This document shows positions 8,023 through 14,829 of a DNA stretch of 23,228 nucleotides, piece by piece. Every line of letters starts with the position of its first letter. Position 1 is the first letter of the stretch. The stretch is from JAEUMW01 sp039807745 (GTDB lineage: Bacteria; Pseudomonadota; Gammaproteobacteria; Burkholderiales; JAEUMW01): contig JBDHRV010000044.1 of assembly GCA_039807745.1 (NCBI GenBank), forward strand, positions 1-23,228, written 5' to 3'. The notes beneath the pieces were generated by a model, which searched no databases, was not told the DNA's origin, and saw only the letters and a list, made by a program, of their open reading frames with translations. Both the position numbers and the translations under genes were made by a program.

Positions 8023-8519
8023 GGGTGCGCCGTGGCCGACTGAGCCGCAGCGGAGGCGGGAGGTTCAAGCACCACTGCGGTCGCGGGAGCGGAGTCCGGC
8101 ACCCCCCGCTTCGGTCCCGACGTGCGCAGGGTTTCGCGCTCTTCTTCGGGCAGCTGCTGATAGGTCTCCCATTTCTCCTTGACCGTGGCCCGGCGCTCCG
8201 GCGGGAGCTGCTGGAGGTTCCTGAACTTCTCGCGCGCCCTTTCGCGCTCCTCCGGGGAGAGGCTGGCCCATTCCTTCATGCGCGACTGGAGTCGCCGCTG
8301 CTGCTCGGGCGCAAGCTTAGGGTAGCGCTCGGCGACGCCGACCCATTTCCACCGGCGCTCGGGCTCGAGCTTGTTCCATTCGGCGGCGAGCGGTGCAAGG
8401 ACGTGCCGCTGTGTCGGGGTCAACTGCTTCCACGTCGGGGCGGGCGGTGGCGCGCCCGACACCGGGAGACTCAGAACCAATCCCAGCAGCAGTGCTATTC
8501 CGAGGTGTCTTCCAGCCAC
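8019..8519 (-). CDS. DUF3106 secreted protein
   Basis: A 166-residue DUF3106 protein. The start is read as GTG at 8519, which begins a signal peptide (VAGRHLGIALLLGLVL, cleavage near SGA) and overlaps the end of the DUF3619 gene by 25 bp; a longer frame to 8690 would bury the signal peptide and is rejected. The mature protein is made of repeated short helical units, each built around L-x-P-x-x-R/Q followed by a Trp about ten residues on: LTPTQRHVLAPLAAEW, LEPERRWKWVGV, LAPEQQRRLQSRMKEW, LSPEERERAREKFRNL, LPPERRATVKEKW, LPEEERETLRTSG. This looks like an all-helical periplasmic protein, reminiscent of CpxP/Spy-type LTxxQ stress chaperones by inference. Function not established. Confidence 0.8.
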   Translation of the reverse strand: MAGRHLGIALLLGLVLSLPVSGAPPPAPTWKQLTPTQRHVLAPLAAEWNKLEPERRWKWVGVAERYPKLAPEQQRRLQSRMKEWASLSPEERERAREKFRNLQQLPPERRATVKEKWETYQQLPEEERETLRTSGPKRGVPDSAPATAVVLEPPASAAAQSATAHP

Positions 8520-8899
8520 GCGTCGAAACCCTTGTCGAGATAAGCGTCGATCGGGAGATCGTCGGCAAGCAGACGTGCGTCGAGTGTCCCCAGCTCGTGG
8601 TTGGGCGTGAGCATCGAATGCTGGTTGTTGAGGGTCTGCACGTAGACGAGCGCCGCTGCGGCCAGCGCCACCGCGCTTGCGGGCACCCACCAGCGGACCC
8701 GCGTACGGCGATGCGCGGATGACACGGTGCCAGGACCCGCTGCTGCCATGGCCGGCACCGAGCTTTGCTGATATGCAGACCGGCCCGACAAAGCCGCTTG
8801 GCGCGCTGCTGCCAGCGCGGTCAAGGTGCCCTGATCCAGCTGGTCGAGGCCACGATCGAGATGCCAGGCGACCCTGCGCCCAAACTGTTCTTCACTCAT
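8495..8899 (-). CDS. DUF3619 membrane protein, possible anti-sigma factor
   Basis: A 134-residue DUF3619 protein with one membrane segment (about 70-88), a cytoplasmic N-terminal domain (1-68, containing RVAWHLDRGLDQLDQGTLTAL) and a short periplasmic tail rich in Asp and Leu. The start at 8899 overlaps the sigma factor stop by 4 bp (ATGA) and MSEEQFGRRV is the usual family beginning; the frame upstream is discounted. A single-span protein with a helical cytosolic domain immediately behind an ECF-like sigma gene is the classic layout for an anti-sigma factor. No zinc-binding HxxxCxxC motif is visible, so that role is inference from context. Confidence 0.8.
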   Translation of the reverse strand: MSEEQFGRRVAWHLDRGLDQLDQGTLTALAAARQAALSGRSAYQQSSVPAMAAAGPGTVSSAHRRTRVRWWVPASAVALAAAALVYVQTLNNQHSMLTPNHELGTLDARLLADDLPIDAYLDKGFDAWLEDTSE

Positions 8900-9459
8900 A
8901 GTTCGATCCCTTTCGCCTTGAGCAGGCCAGCGAGCGCATGGCTCGCACGCGAGCAGTGCGTCTTCACGCTGCCCTCGGAGCACCCCATTGCACGAGCTGT
9001 CTCGGCCACATCCATGTCTTCCCAGTAACGCAAAATGAACGCCTGCCGTTGACGCGCAGGCAACTGTGCAAGTGCCTCCTCAATAGCTGCAAGTGTTTGA
9101 GTGCGCAACAACTCCTCCGTGGGCTCCGGGGTGCGGGCACTGCCCTGGTGCATGATCGTCTCCAGGGGGTCGTAGTCGTCCTCGTCACCCTTCGGCCCGA
9201 AGGAAGAGAAAAGCGTGGTCCACATCGATCGGACCTTCTGCCGGCGAAAGAAATCCCGGATTGCGTTCTGCAGAATGCGCTGGAACAGCATCGGCAACTC
9301 GCCGGCAGGCTTACCCCCGTACTTCTCCGCGAGCCTGAGCATCGCGTCCTGAACGATGTCGAGCGCGGCATGGCTGTCGCGCACCGCGAACGCTGCCTGC
9401 TTGAAAGCTCTGCGCTCCACATCGGCCAGGAAGTTCGAGAGTTCCTTTTCGGTTGCCAG
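8896..9459 (-). CDS. ECF-like RNA polymerase sigma factor
   Basis: A sigma-70 family factor of the extracytoplasmic-function type. Region 2 covers about 15-75 (DSHAALDIVQDAMLRLAEKY, then FRRQKVR) and region 4 about 125-180 (LPARQRQAFILRYWEDMDV, then CSEGSVKTHCSRA). Betaproteobacterial relatives start at the residues equivalent to ATEKELSNFL, and here the codon at that position is CTG (9457-9459), preceded by GGACAGG. No ATG, GTG or TTG fits the family N-terminus; the nearest in-frame ATG is at 9603 and would add 48 unrelated residues. CTG is therefore proposed as the start, with 187 residues. It leads the unit with DUF3619, DUF3106 and RDD genes. Target promoters are unknown. Confidence 0.85.
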   Translation of the reverse strand: MATEKELSNFLADVERRAFKQAAFAVRDSHAALDIVQDAMLRLAEKYGGKPAGELPMLFQRILQNAIRDFFRRQKVRSMWTTLFSSFGPKGDEDDYDPLETIMHQGSARTPEPTEELLRTQTLAAIEEALAQLPARQRQAFILRYWEDMDVAETARAMGCSEGSVKTHCSRASHALAGLLKAKGIEL

Positions 9460-9698
9460 TTGACCTGTCCCGTTCGCGTTATCGTGCGGGCACCCGATCG
9501 CGGGCGTCCTCCTCCACCATCGCCCGCCGCGTGCTGCGAGGCAAGATTCGACCCGATAGTAGCAAATTGCTCCGACCCGTCGAGCAGAGACATTTACCGG
9601 CATCGACACCTGCCCTCTGGGCAATGTTTTCCTTGACCAGCGTGGCATCCGACGGTACCTTTTGCGGTTCACTTTTTTGGGCTGCTTTGAGGCAATTC
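9460..9698. other. Divergent region between sigma factor and ilvB
   Basis: This 239-bp stretch separates the minus-strand sigma factor from plus-strand ilvB. On the plus side it contains an open, in-frame extension of ilvB (an ATG at 9624) that is not expected from the family. A T-run at 9672-9677 has no clear hairpin before it, and no Val/Leu-rich leader peptide was found ahead of ilvB. Promoters for both genes should lie here, but none is convincing by eye. Confidence 0.4.
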
Positions 9699-11396
9699 AT
9701 GGAAATTACCGGCGCCGAGGTCGTGGTGCGCTGCCTGCAGGAGGAGGGCGTGGAGTACGTCTTCGGCTACCCGGGCGGGGCGGTTCTCTTCATCTACGAC
9801 GAGATCTTCAAGCAGGACAAGTTCAAGCACATTCTCGTTCGCCACGAACAGGCTGCCGTGCATGCGGCGGATGGCTTCGCGCGCTCCTGCGAAAAGCCGG
9901 GCGTCTGTCTGGTCACCTCGGGCCCCGGCGTCACCAACGCCGTGACGGGGATCGCTACCGCCTACATGGATTCGGTTCCGGTGGTGATCATCAGCGGCCA
10001 GGTGCCGACTCATGCCATCGGACAGGACGCCTTCCAGGAGTGCGATGCGGTCGGTATTACGCGCCCGTGCGTGAAGCACAACTTTCTGGTGAAGGACGTC
10101 CGCGATCTGGCGGCCACCATCAAGAAGGCTTTCTATCTCGCCACCACCGGCCGCCCTGGTCCGGTGCTCGTCGACGTTCCCAAGGACGTGACGATGGCCA
10201 AAGTCGAGTTCGATTACCCCAAGACCATCTCGATGCGGTCCTACAATCCGGTGGTGAAGGGGCACAGCGGGCAGATCAAGAAGGCGATCCAGCTCCTCAC
10301 CAATGCCAGGCGGCCGATGATCTACGCCGGGGGCGGCGCGATCCTCGGCAACGCGTCGCAGGAGCTCGCCCAGCTCGTGCGCCTGCTCGGCTTTCCGTGC
10401 ACCAACACGCTGATGGGGCTCGGCAGTTTCCCTGCGACCGACCCGCAATTCGTGGGCATGCTCGGCATGCACGGCACCTACGAAGCCAACATGGCCATGC
10501 AGCACTGCGACGTGCTGCTCGCAATCGGCGCCCGCTTCGATGACCGCGTGATTGGCAACCCGTCGCATTTCTTCGACGACGATCGGCACATCATCCACAT
10601 CGATATCGACCCGTCCTCGATTTCGAAGCGCGTCAAGGTCGAAGTGCCGATCGTGGGCGATGTGCGCGAGACGCTGCAGGAGCTCGTGCGCCAGCTCGAC
10701 GGATTCCCCGAGCGGCAGGATCAGTCGGCGCTCAAGACGTGGTGGACGCAGATCGAGCTCTGGCGCGCCCGCGACTGTCTCAAGTACGACCGCGGCAGCC
10801 CGATCATCAAGCCGCAGTTCGTCGTCGAGAAGGCGTACGAATTGACGAACGGCGATGCCTTCATCACGTCCGACGTCGGACAGCACCAGATGTGGGCGGC
10901 GCAGTTCTACAAGTTCGACAAGCCGCGCCGCTGGATCAATTCCGGAGGGCTCGGCACCATGGGGGTTGGCCTGCCCTACGCGATGGGGGTCAAGCTCGCG
11001 CACCCCGACGCGGACGTGCTCTGCATCACCGGCGAAGCCAGCATTCAGATGTGCATTCAGGAGCTTTCGACCTGCAAGCAATACCATCTGCCGGTCAAGA
11101 TCGTGAACCTGAACAACCGATACATGGGCATGGTCCGCCAGTGGCAGGAGTTCTTCCACGGCAACCGATACGCCGAGTCCTACATGGACGCGCTGCCCGA
11201 TTTCGTGAAGCTCGCCGAATCCTATGGGCATGTCGGCATGCGCGTCGACAAGCCGGCGGACGTGGAGCCCGCGCTGCGGGAGGCGCTTGCGCTGAAGGAC
11301 AGGCTCGTGTTCATGGATTTCATCACGGATCAGACCGAGAACGTCTTCCCGATGGTGCCCGGGGGTAAGGGCCTGTCGGAGATGATCCTGGTCTGA
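9699..11396 (+). CDS. ilvB: Acetolactate synthase large (catalytic) subunit
   Basis: A 565-residue ThDP-dependent enzyme that joins two pyruvates to acetolactate, or pyruvate and 2-oxobutyrate to acetohydroxybutyrate, the first common step of branched-chain amino-acid synthesis. The start at 9699 gives MEITGAEVVVRCL, the family beginning, with TGAGG upstream. Catalytic Glu50 (VRHEQAAVHAADG) is present, as is the pyruvate-binding region around SGPGVTNAVTG. The ThDP/Mg site near the C-terminus reads GEAS (445-448) followed by LNN (Asn472-Asn473). The usual motif is GDG, or GEG in my recollection of betaproteobacterial enzymes, so Ala447 is a deviation. It is followed by ilvH and ilvC in one probable operon. 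The symbol ilvI would be equally acceptable. Confidence 0.95.
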   Translation: MEITGAEVVVRCLQEEGVEYVFGYPGGAVLFIYDEIFKQDKFKHILVRHEQAAVHAADGFARSCEKPGVCLVTSGPGVTNAVTGIATAYMDSVPVVIISGQVPTHAIGQDAFQECDAVGITRPCVKHNFLVKDVRDLAATIKKAFYLATTGRPGPVLVDVPKDVTMAKVEFDYPKTISMRSYNPVVKGHSGQIKKAIQLLTNARRPMIYAGGGAILGNASQELAQLVRLLGFPCTNTLMGLGSFPATDPQFVGMLGMHGTYEANMAMQHCDVLLAIGARFDDRVIGNPSHFFDDDRHIIHIDIDPSSISKRVKVEVPIVGDVRETLQELVRQLDGFPERQDQSALKTWWTQIELWRARDCLKYDRGSPIIKPQFVVEKAYELTNGDAFITSDVGQHQMWAAQFYKFDKPRRWINSGGLGTMGVGLPYAMGVKLAHPDADVLCITGEASIQMCIQELSTCKQYHLPVKIVNLNNRYMGMVRQWQEFFHGNRYAESYMDALPDFVKLAESYGHVGMRVDKPADVEPALREALALKDRLVFMDFITDQTENVFPMVPGGKGLSEMILV

Positions 11397-11429
11397 CCGA
11401 AGACGCGGTTGCTTTTGCTCCAGGGGGGC

Positions 11430-11449
11430 GTCCCGCGTTCGGGCGGGAC
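11430..11449 (+). terminator. Hairpin with short T-run between ilvB and ilvH
   Basis: GTCCCGC (11430-11436) pairs perfectly with GCGGGAC (11443-11449) around loop GTTCGG; four Ts follow at 11454-11457. It sits in the 83-bp gap before ilvH. It could be a partial terminator that lowers ilvH-ilvC expression relative to ilvB, or an mRNA-stabilising or processing structure. The T-run is short, so strong termination is not expected. Confidence 0.45.
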
Positions 11450-11479
11450 CACGCTTTTCGACGCACAGCCACAACAATC

Positions 11480-11971
11480 ATGAGACATATTCTCTCGTTG
11501 CTCCTGGAAAACGAACCAGGGGCGCTCTCCCGCGTGTCGGGTCTATTCTCCGCACGCGGCTACAACATCGAATCCCTTACGGTCGCGCCCACCGAAGACG
11601 CGACGATGTCGCGCATGACGATCGTCACCAGCGGATCGGACGAGATCATCGAGCAGATCACGAAACAGCTGAACAAGCTGGTGGACGTGGTCAAGGTCGT
11701 GGATCTCAACGATGGCGAACATATCGAGCGCGAACTGATGCTGGTGAAGGTGCGTGCCTTCGGCAAGGACCGCGAGGAGATGAAGCGCATGGCGGACATC
11801 TTCCGGGGACGCATCATCGATGTCACCGAAAAGGCGTATACGATCGAGCTGACCGGTACCGGCGCCAAGCTCGACGCGTTCATCGGCGGCATCGAGAAGA
11901 GCGCCATCCTGGAGACCGTGCGCACCGGTGCTTCGGGCATCGGCCGCGGCGAGCGGGTGCTGAAAGTGTGA
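11480..11971 (+). CDS. ilvH: Acetolactate synthase small (regulatory) subunit
   Basis: A 163-residue regulatory subunit that activates the catalytic subunit and gives it valine sensitivity. The N-terminal ACT domain (about 1-80) contains HILSLLLENEPGALSRVSGL and GYNIESLTVAPTED; the glycine-rich loop residues of valine-binding subunits are present. The C-terminal domain (about 85-160) includes the segment FRGRIIDVTEKAYTIELTG. Normal length; no frameshift. It lies between ilvB and ilvC, 59 bp before ilvC. Confidence 0.95.
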   Translation: MRHILSLLLENEPGALSRVSGLFSARGYNIESLTVAPTEDATMSRMTIVTSGSDEIIEQITKQLNKLVDVVKVVDLNDGEHIERELMLVKVRAFGKDREEMKRMADIFRGRIIDVTEKAYTIELTGTGAKLDAFIGGIEKSAILETVRTGASGIGRGERVLKV

Positions 11972-12030
11972 CGTGCGGCGGCTCATGAGGAGCGCGCCGG
12001 GGCACCACCCAACCCACCAAAGAGGACAGC

Positions 12031-13047
12031 ATGAAGGTCTATTACGACAAGGACGCCGATCTCTCCCTCATCAAGGGCCGGAAGGTCGCCATCGTCGGCT
12101 ACGGCTCCCAGGGCCACGCCCATGCGCAGAATCTTCAGGACTCGGGCGTGAAGGTGACGGTGGGTCTGCGCCCGGGTGGCGCGTCGTGGGACAAGGCGAA
12201 ACAGGCGGGGCTCGCGGTGAAGTCGGTCGACGAGGCCGTGAAGAGTGCCGACGTGGTGATGATGCTGCTGCCCGACGAGACCATCGCCGCGGTATACAAG
12301 AGCGAAGTCGAACCGAACGTCAAGAAGGGCGCGGCGCTCGCGTTTGCGCACGGCTTCAACATCCACTACGGCCAGGTGGTGCCGCGCACCGACCTCGACG
12401 TGTTCATGGTCGCGCCGAAGGCGCCGGGCCACACGGTGCGCGCGACCTACACCCAGGGCGGCGGCGTGCCGCAGCTCATCGCCGTCTACCAGGACCGCTC
12501 CGGCGCGGCACGCGATATCGCGTTGAGCTACGCGGCGGCCAATGGTGGCGGCAAGGCCGGCATCATCGAGACTACCTTCAAGGAAGAGACCGAGACCGAT
12601 CTCTTCGGCGAGCAGACCGTGCTCTGCGGCGGCTGTGTGGAGCTCGTCAAGGCCGGCTTCGAGACCCTCGTCGAGGCCGGCTACGCACCCGAGATGGCGT
12701 ATTTCGAGTGCCTGCACGAGCTCAAGCTGATCGTTGACCTGATGTACGAAGGCGGCATCGGGACGATGAACTACTCGATCTCCAATAACGCCGAGTATGG
12801 CGAGTACGTGACCGGTCCCAGGGTCATCGGCGAGCAGTCGCGTGCGGCGATGCGCGAGGCCTTGCGCAACATCCAGAGCGGCGACTACGCGAAGAGCTTC
12901 ATCCTGGAGAATCGGGCCGGAGCGCCCACGCTGCTCTCCCGGCGGCGTATGACAGCGGAGCATCCGATCGAGCAGGTCGGAGCAAGGCTGCGGGACATGA
13001 TGCCGTGGATCAAGAAGAACAAGCTGGTCGATACCTCGAAGAACTGA
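12031..13047 (+). CDS. ilvC: Ketol-acid reductoisomerase (NADP+)
   Basis: A 338-residue class I (short) ketol-acid reductoisomerase, converting acetolactate to dihydroxyisovalerate and acetohydroxybutyrate to the isoleucine precursor. The Rossmann motif GYGSQGHAHAQNL is at 23-35 and the cofactor-specificity loop LRPGGASWDKA at 46-56. Catalytic His107 is visible, as are Mg ligands Asp190 and Glu194 in ETDLFGEQ. The C-terminal knotted domain contains FECLHELKLIVDLMYEGG and ends normally. A good ribosome site (AGAGGA) precedes the ATG. Third gene of the ilv block. Confidence 0.97.
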   Translation: MKVYYDKDADLSLIKGRKVAIVGYGSQGHAHAQNLQDSGVKVTVGLRPGGASWDKAKQAGLAVKSVDEAVKSADVVMMLLPDETIAAVYKSEVEPNVKKGAALAFAHGFNIHYGQVVPRTDLDVFMVAPKAPGHTVRATYTQGGGVPQLIAVYQDRSGAARDIALSYAAANGGGKAGIIETTFKEETETDLFGEQTVLCGGCVELVKAGFETLVEAGYAPEMAYFECLHELKLIVDLMYEGGIGTMNYSISNNAEYGEYVTGPRVIGEQSRAAMREALRNIQSGDYAKSFILENRAGAPTLLSRRRMTAEHPIEQVGARLRDMMPWIKKNKLVDTSKN

Positions 13048-13110
13048 CATTTTTGCGGAATGCGCGAGGGCATTGGCCGGTGAAGCCCGCTTCTGGCCGC
13101 TAGGCTCGCC

Positions 13111-13758
13111 GTGCCCGACACCCATCCGCTGATCGCCCGCGAAGGCTGGCTGCACGTCGGGCTGGCGCTCGTCGTCGCGTTGCTGGCGACCCGCTTCCTG
13201 CACTGGGGCGCGCTGCCGTTCTGGGCGATCGCGGTGTTCGTGGTGCAGTTCTTTCGCGATCCGCATCGCGTTCCGACACCGGTGGCGGACGGCGGCGTGC
13301 TCGCCGCTGCCGACGGCCGCGTCGTGGTGGTGGGACGTGCGCGCGACCCATGGCTCGACCGCGATGCGCTCAAGATCAGCGTCTTCATGAACGTCTTCAA
13401 CGTGCATTCCAACCGCAGCCCCGTGTCCGGCGAGGTGCGGCAGACCTGGTACCACGCAGGGCGCTTCCTGAACGCAGCGCTCGACAAGGCGTCGGTGGAG
13501 AACGAGCGCAGCGCGCTCTGGCTGCGCACGCCGCGCGGCGACGATGTCACCTGCGTGCAGATCGCGGGCCTCATCGCACGCCGGGTGCTCTGCTACGCGC
13601 GGCAGGGTCAGCGGTTGGCGGCCGGTGAACGCTATGGATTCATCCGCTTCGGCTCGCGCGTGGACCTCTACCTGCATCCCGATGCGCGTGCGCGTGTGAG
13701 TGTCGGGGACAAGGTGTCCGCCGGCATCACGGTTCTTGCCGAGTTGCCCGCATCCTGA
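13111..13758 (+). CDS. psd: Phosphatidylserine decarboxylase proenzyme (short form)
   Basis: A 215-residue short-form phosphatidylserine decarboxylase, making phosphatidylethanolamine in the inner membrane. The start is GTG at 13111. One or two hydrophobic segments (about 14-48) anchor it, and the catalytic part includes SVFMNVFNVHSNRSP. The self-cleavage site is Gly181-Ser182 in RFGSRVDLYL; Ser182 would become the pyruvoyl group. It lies 63 bp after ilvC and 12 bp before pssA, so substrate producer and consumer are adjacent. Confidence 0.93.
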   Translation: MPDTHPLIAREGWLHVGLALVVALLATRFLHWGALPFWAIAVFVVQFFRDPHRVPTPVADGGVLAAADGRVVVVGRARDPWLDRDALKISVFMNVFNVHSNRSPVSGEVRQTWYHAGRFLNAALDKASVENERSALWLRTPRGDDVTCVQIAGLIARRVLCYARQGQRLAAGERYGFIRFGSRVDLYLHPDARARVSVGDKVSAGITVLAELPAS

Positions 13759-13770
13759 CAGAGCGCCTCC

Positions 13771-14559
13771 ATGTATCCGTCGCCGGATGGAAAATGGTAT
13801 GCGAAGGGCGGGAAGATGCGGCGCCGCGGCATCTATCTCCTGCCGAACCTCTTCACGACCGCGGCGCTCTTCGCCGGTTTCTACGCCATCGTGCAGGCCA
13901 TGAACAACCGTTTCGATCTCGCCGCCGTGGCGATCTATGCCGCCATGGTGCTCGATGGACTGGACGGTCGAGTGGCGAGGCTCACCCGCACGCAGAGCGC
14001 CTTCGGGGCCGAGTACGACTCGCTCTCCGACATGGTGTCCTTCGGTGCCGCGCCGGCGCTCGTCATGTACGAATGGGCCCTGCAGGGCATGGGCAAGCTC
14101 GGCTGGACCGCGGCGTTCATCTATTGCGCAGGGGCGGCGCTGCGACTGGCCCGCTTCAACACGCAGCTCGACGTGGCCGACAAGCGCTACTTCACCGGCC
14201 TGCCGAGTCCGGCCGCGGCAGCGCTGGTGGGCGGCATGGTGTGGGCGCTGCACGAGCATCAGATCGACGGTCAGAGCGTGCGTTGGTACGCATGGAGTCT
14301 CACGATCTTCGCGGGGCTCACCATGGTGAGCAACATAAAGTTCTACAGCGGCAAGGACATCAACCTGCGCAAGAGCGTGTCCTTCAGCATGGTGGTCCTG
14401 GTCGCGCTCGGCGCCGTGATCCTCGCCTTCGGTGCCGACGCGTTGCCCGAGCTCCTGTTCACGCTCTTTGGCGTCTATGCGTTGTCCGGGTATGTGATGT
14501 GGGTCGTCACTCGCCTGCGCGGGCGGCGCACTCCACCGCCCGCGGCGTCCGCGCCCTGA
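13771..14559 (+). CDS. pssA: CDP-diacylglycerol-serine O-phosphatidyltransferase
   Basis: A 262-residue integral membrane CDP-alcohol phosphotransferase that makes phosphatidylserine from CDP-diacylglycerol and serine. The full catalytic motif is present near residues 66-88, DG-x2-AR-x8-G-x3-D-x3-D, read as DGRVAR, eight residues, then GAEYDSLSD. It has about seven to eight membrane segments from residue 23 to 245. The chosen start is 13771; an internal ATG at residue 16 (13816, giving MRRRGIYLLPNLFTT) is possible because similarity usually begins there. It follows psd by 12 bp and precedes the leu leader region. Confidence 0.93.
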   Translation: MYPSPDGKWYAKGGKMRRRGIYLLPNLFTTAALFAGFYAIVQAMNNRFDLAAVAIYAAMVLDGLDGRVARLTRTQSAFGAEYDSLSDMVSFGAAPALVMYEWALQGMGKLGWTAAFIYCAGAALRLARFNTQLDVADKRYFTGLPSPAAAALVGGMVWALHEHQIDGQSVRWYAWSLTIFAGLTMVSNIKFYSGKDINLRKSVSFSMVVLVALGAVILAFGADALPELLFTLFGVYALSGYVMWVVTRLRGRRTPPPAASAP

Positions 14560-14570
14560 CGTCGCAACGC

Positions 14571-14599
14571 TTGCGGGCCGGATTTCTTGCCGCTATAGT
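14571..14599 (+). promoter_or_regulatory. Predicted sigma-70 promoter for the leuA leader
   Basis: TTGCGG at 14571-14576 and TATAGT at 14594-14599, separated by exactly 17 bp. Transcription should begin about 14605-14607, at or next to the ATG of the leader peptide (14607), so the transcript would have essentially no 5' untranslated region. The promoter lies just after the pssA stop, which gives leuA its own control. Confidence 0.65.
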
Positions 14600-14606
14600 T
14601 TCGCCC

Positions 14607-14696
14607 ATGGTTTCCACGCCTCAGGCCAACTTCGTCTCCTATCTCGCCAACGTCCTGTTGGTGGTGCTGGTGCTGCGCGGCCCGCGCGCACACTAA
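14607..14696 (+). CDS. leuL: Candidate leader peptide of leuA (Val/Leu-rich)
   Basis: A 29-codon open frame between pssA and leuA. It begins MVSTPQANF and contains NVLLVVLVL (residues 15-23), eight Val/Leu codons in a row after one Asn (GTC CTG TTG GTG GTG CTG GTG CTG), then ends RGPRAH. A Leu/Val run in a tiny frame 134 bp upstream of a branched-chain biosynthetic gene is the hallmark of a transcription-attenuation leader peptide: ribosome stalling at these codons reports leucine or valine shortage. It has no Shine-Dalgarno because the promoter abuts the ATG. The alternative, a chance open frame, is less likely given the codon run, the promoter and the paired RNA segments that follow. Confidence 0.65.
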   Translation: MVSTPQANFVSYLANVLLVVLVLRGPRAH

Positions 14697-14829
14697 CTTA
14701 ACCCTCACCCTGTCGTAGTCTGCAGCCGCGCGCGCACCGAGCGCCGTCGGCCCATCGAACAATTGTTCGTCCGTGTGTGCCGGCCGTGGGACCCGCGCCC
14801 GGACGAATCACTTCAAGCGGAGTCCAGTC
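14675..14829 (+). promoter_or_regulatory. Candidate leuA attenuator with competing stems
   Basis: Several mutually exclusive pairings can be drawn. GCGCGGC (14675-14681), right after the Leu/Val codons, pairs with GCCGCGC (14725-14731). GTGTGTGC (14773-14780) can pair with either GCGCACAC at the leader end (14686-14693) or GCGCGCAC (14730-14737). A perfect palindrome CGAACAATTGTTCG (14756-14769) shares GTTCG with TTCGTCCG (14766-14773), which pairs with CGGACGAA (14800-14807), just ahead of the leuA ribosome site. No clear T-run follows any stem, so if it regulates, the switch may act on translation or through Rho rather than a classic intrinsic terminator. Confidence 0.5.

Noticed and set aside
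9624..9698. N-terminal extension of ilvB from an upstream in-frame ATG at 9624
   Set aside because: The family begins at the residues encoded from 9699, where a ribosome site is present; the extension has no counterpart I know.
11983..14259. Minus-strand open frame of 758 codons across ilvC, psd and pssA
   Set aside because: All three plus-strand genes have intact motifs; the antisense translation is His/Arg/Ala-rich with no recognisable domain.
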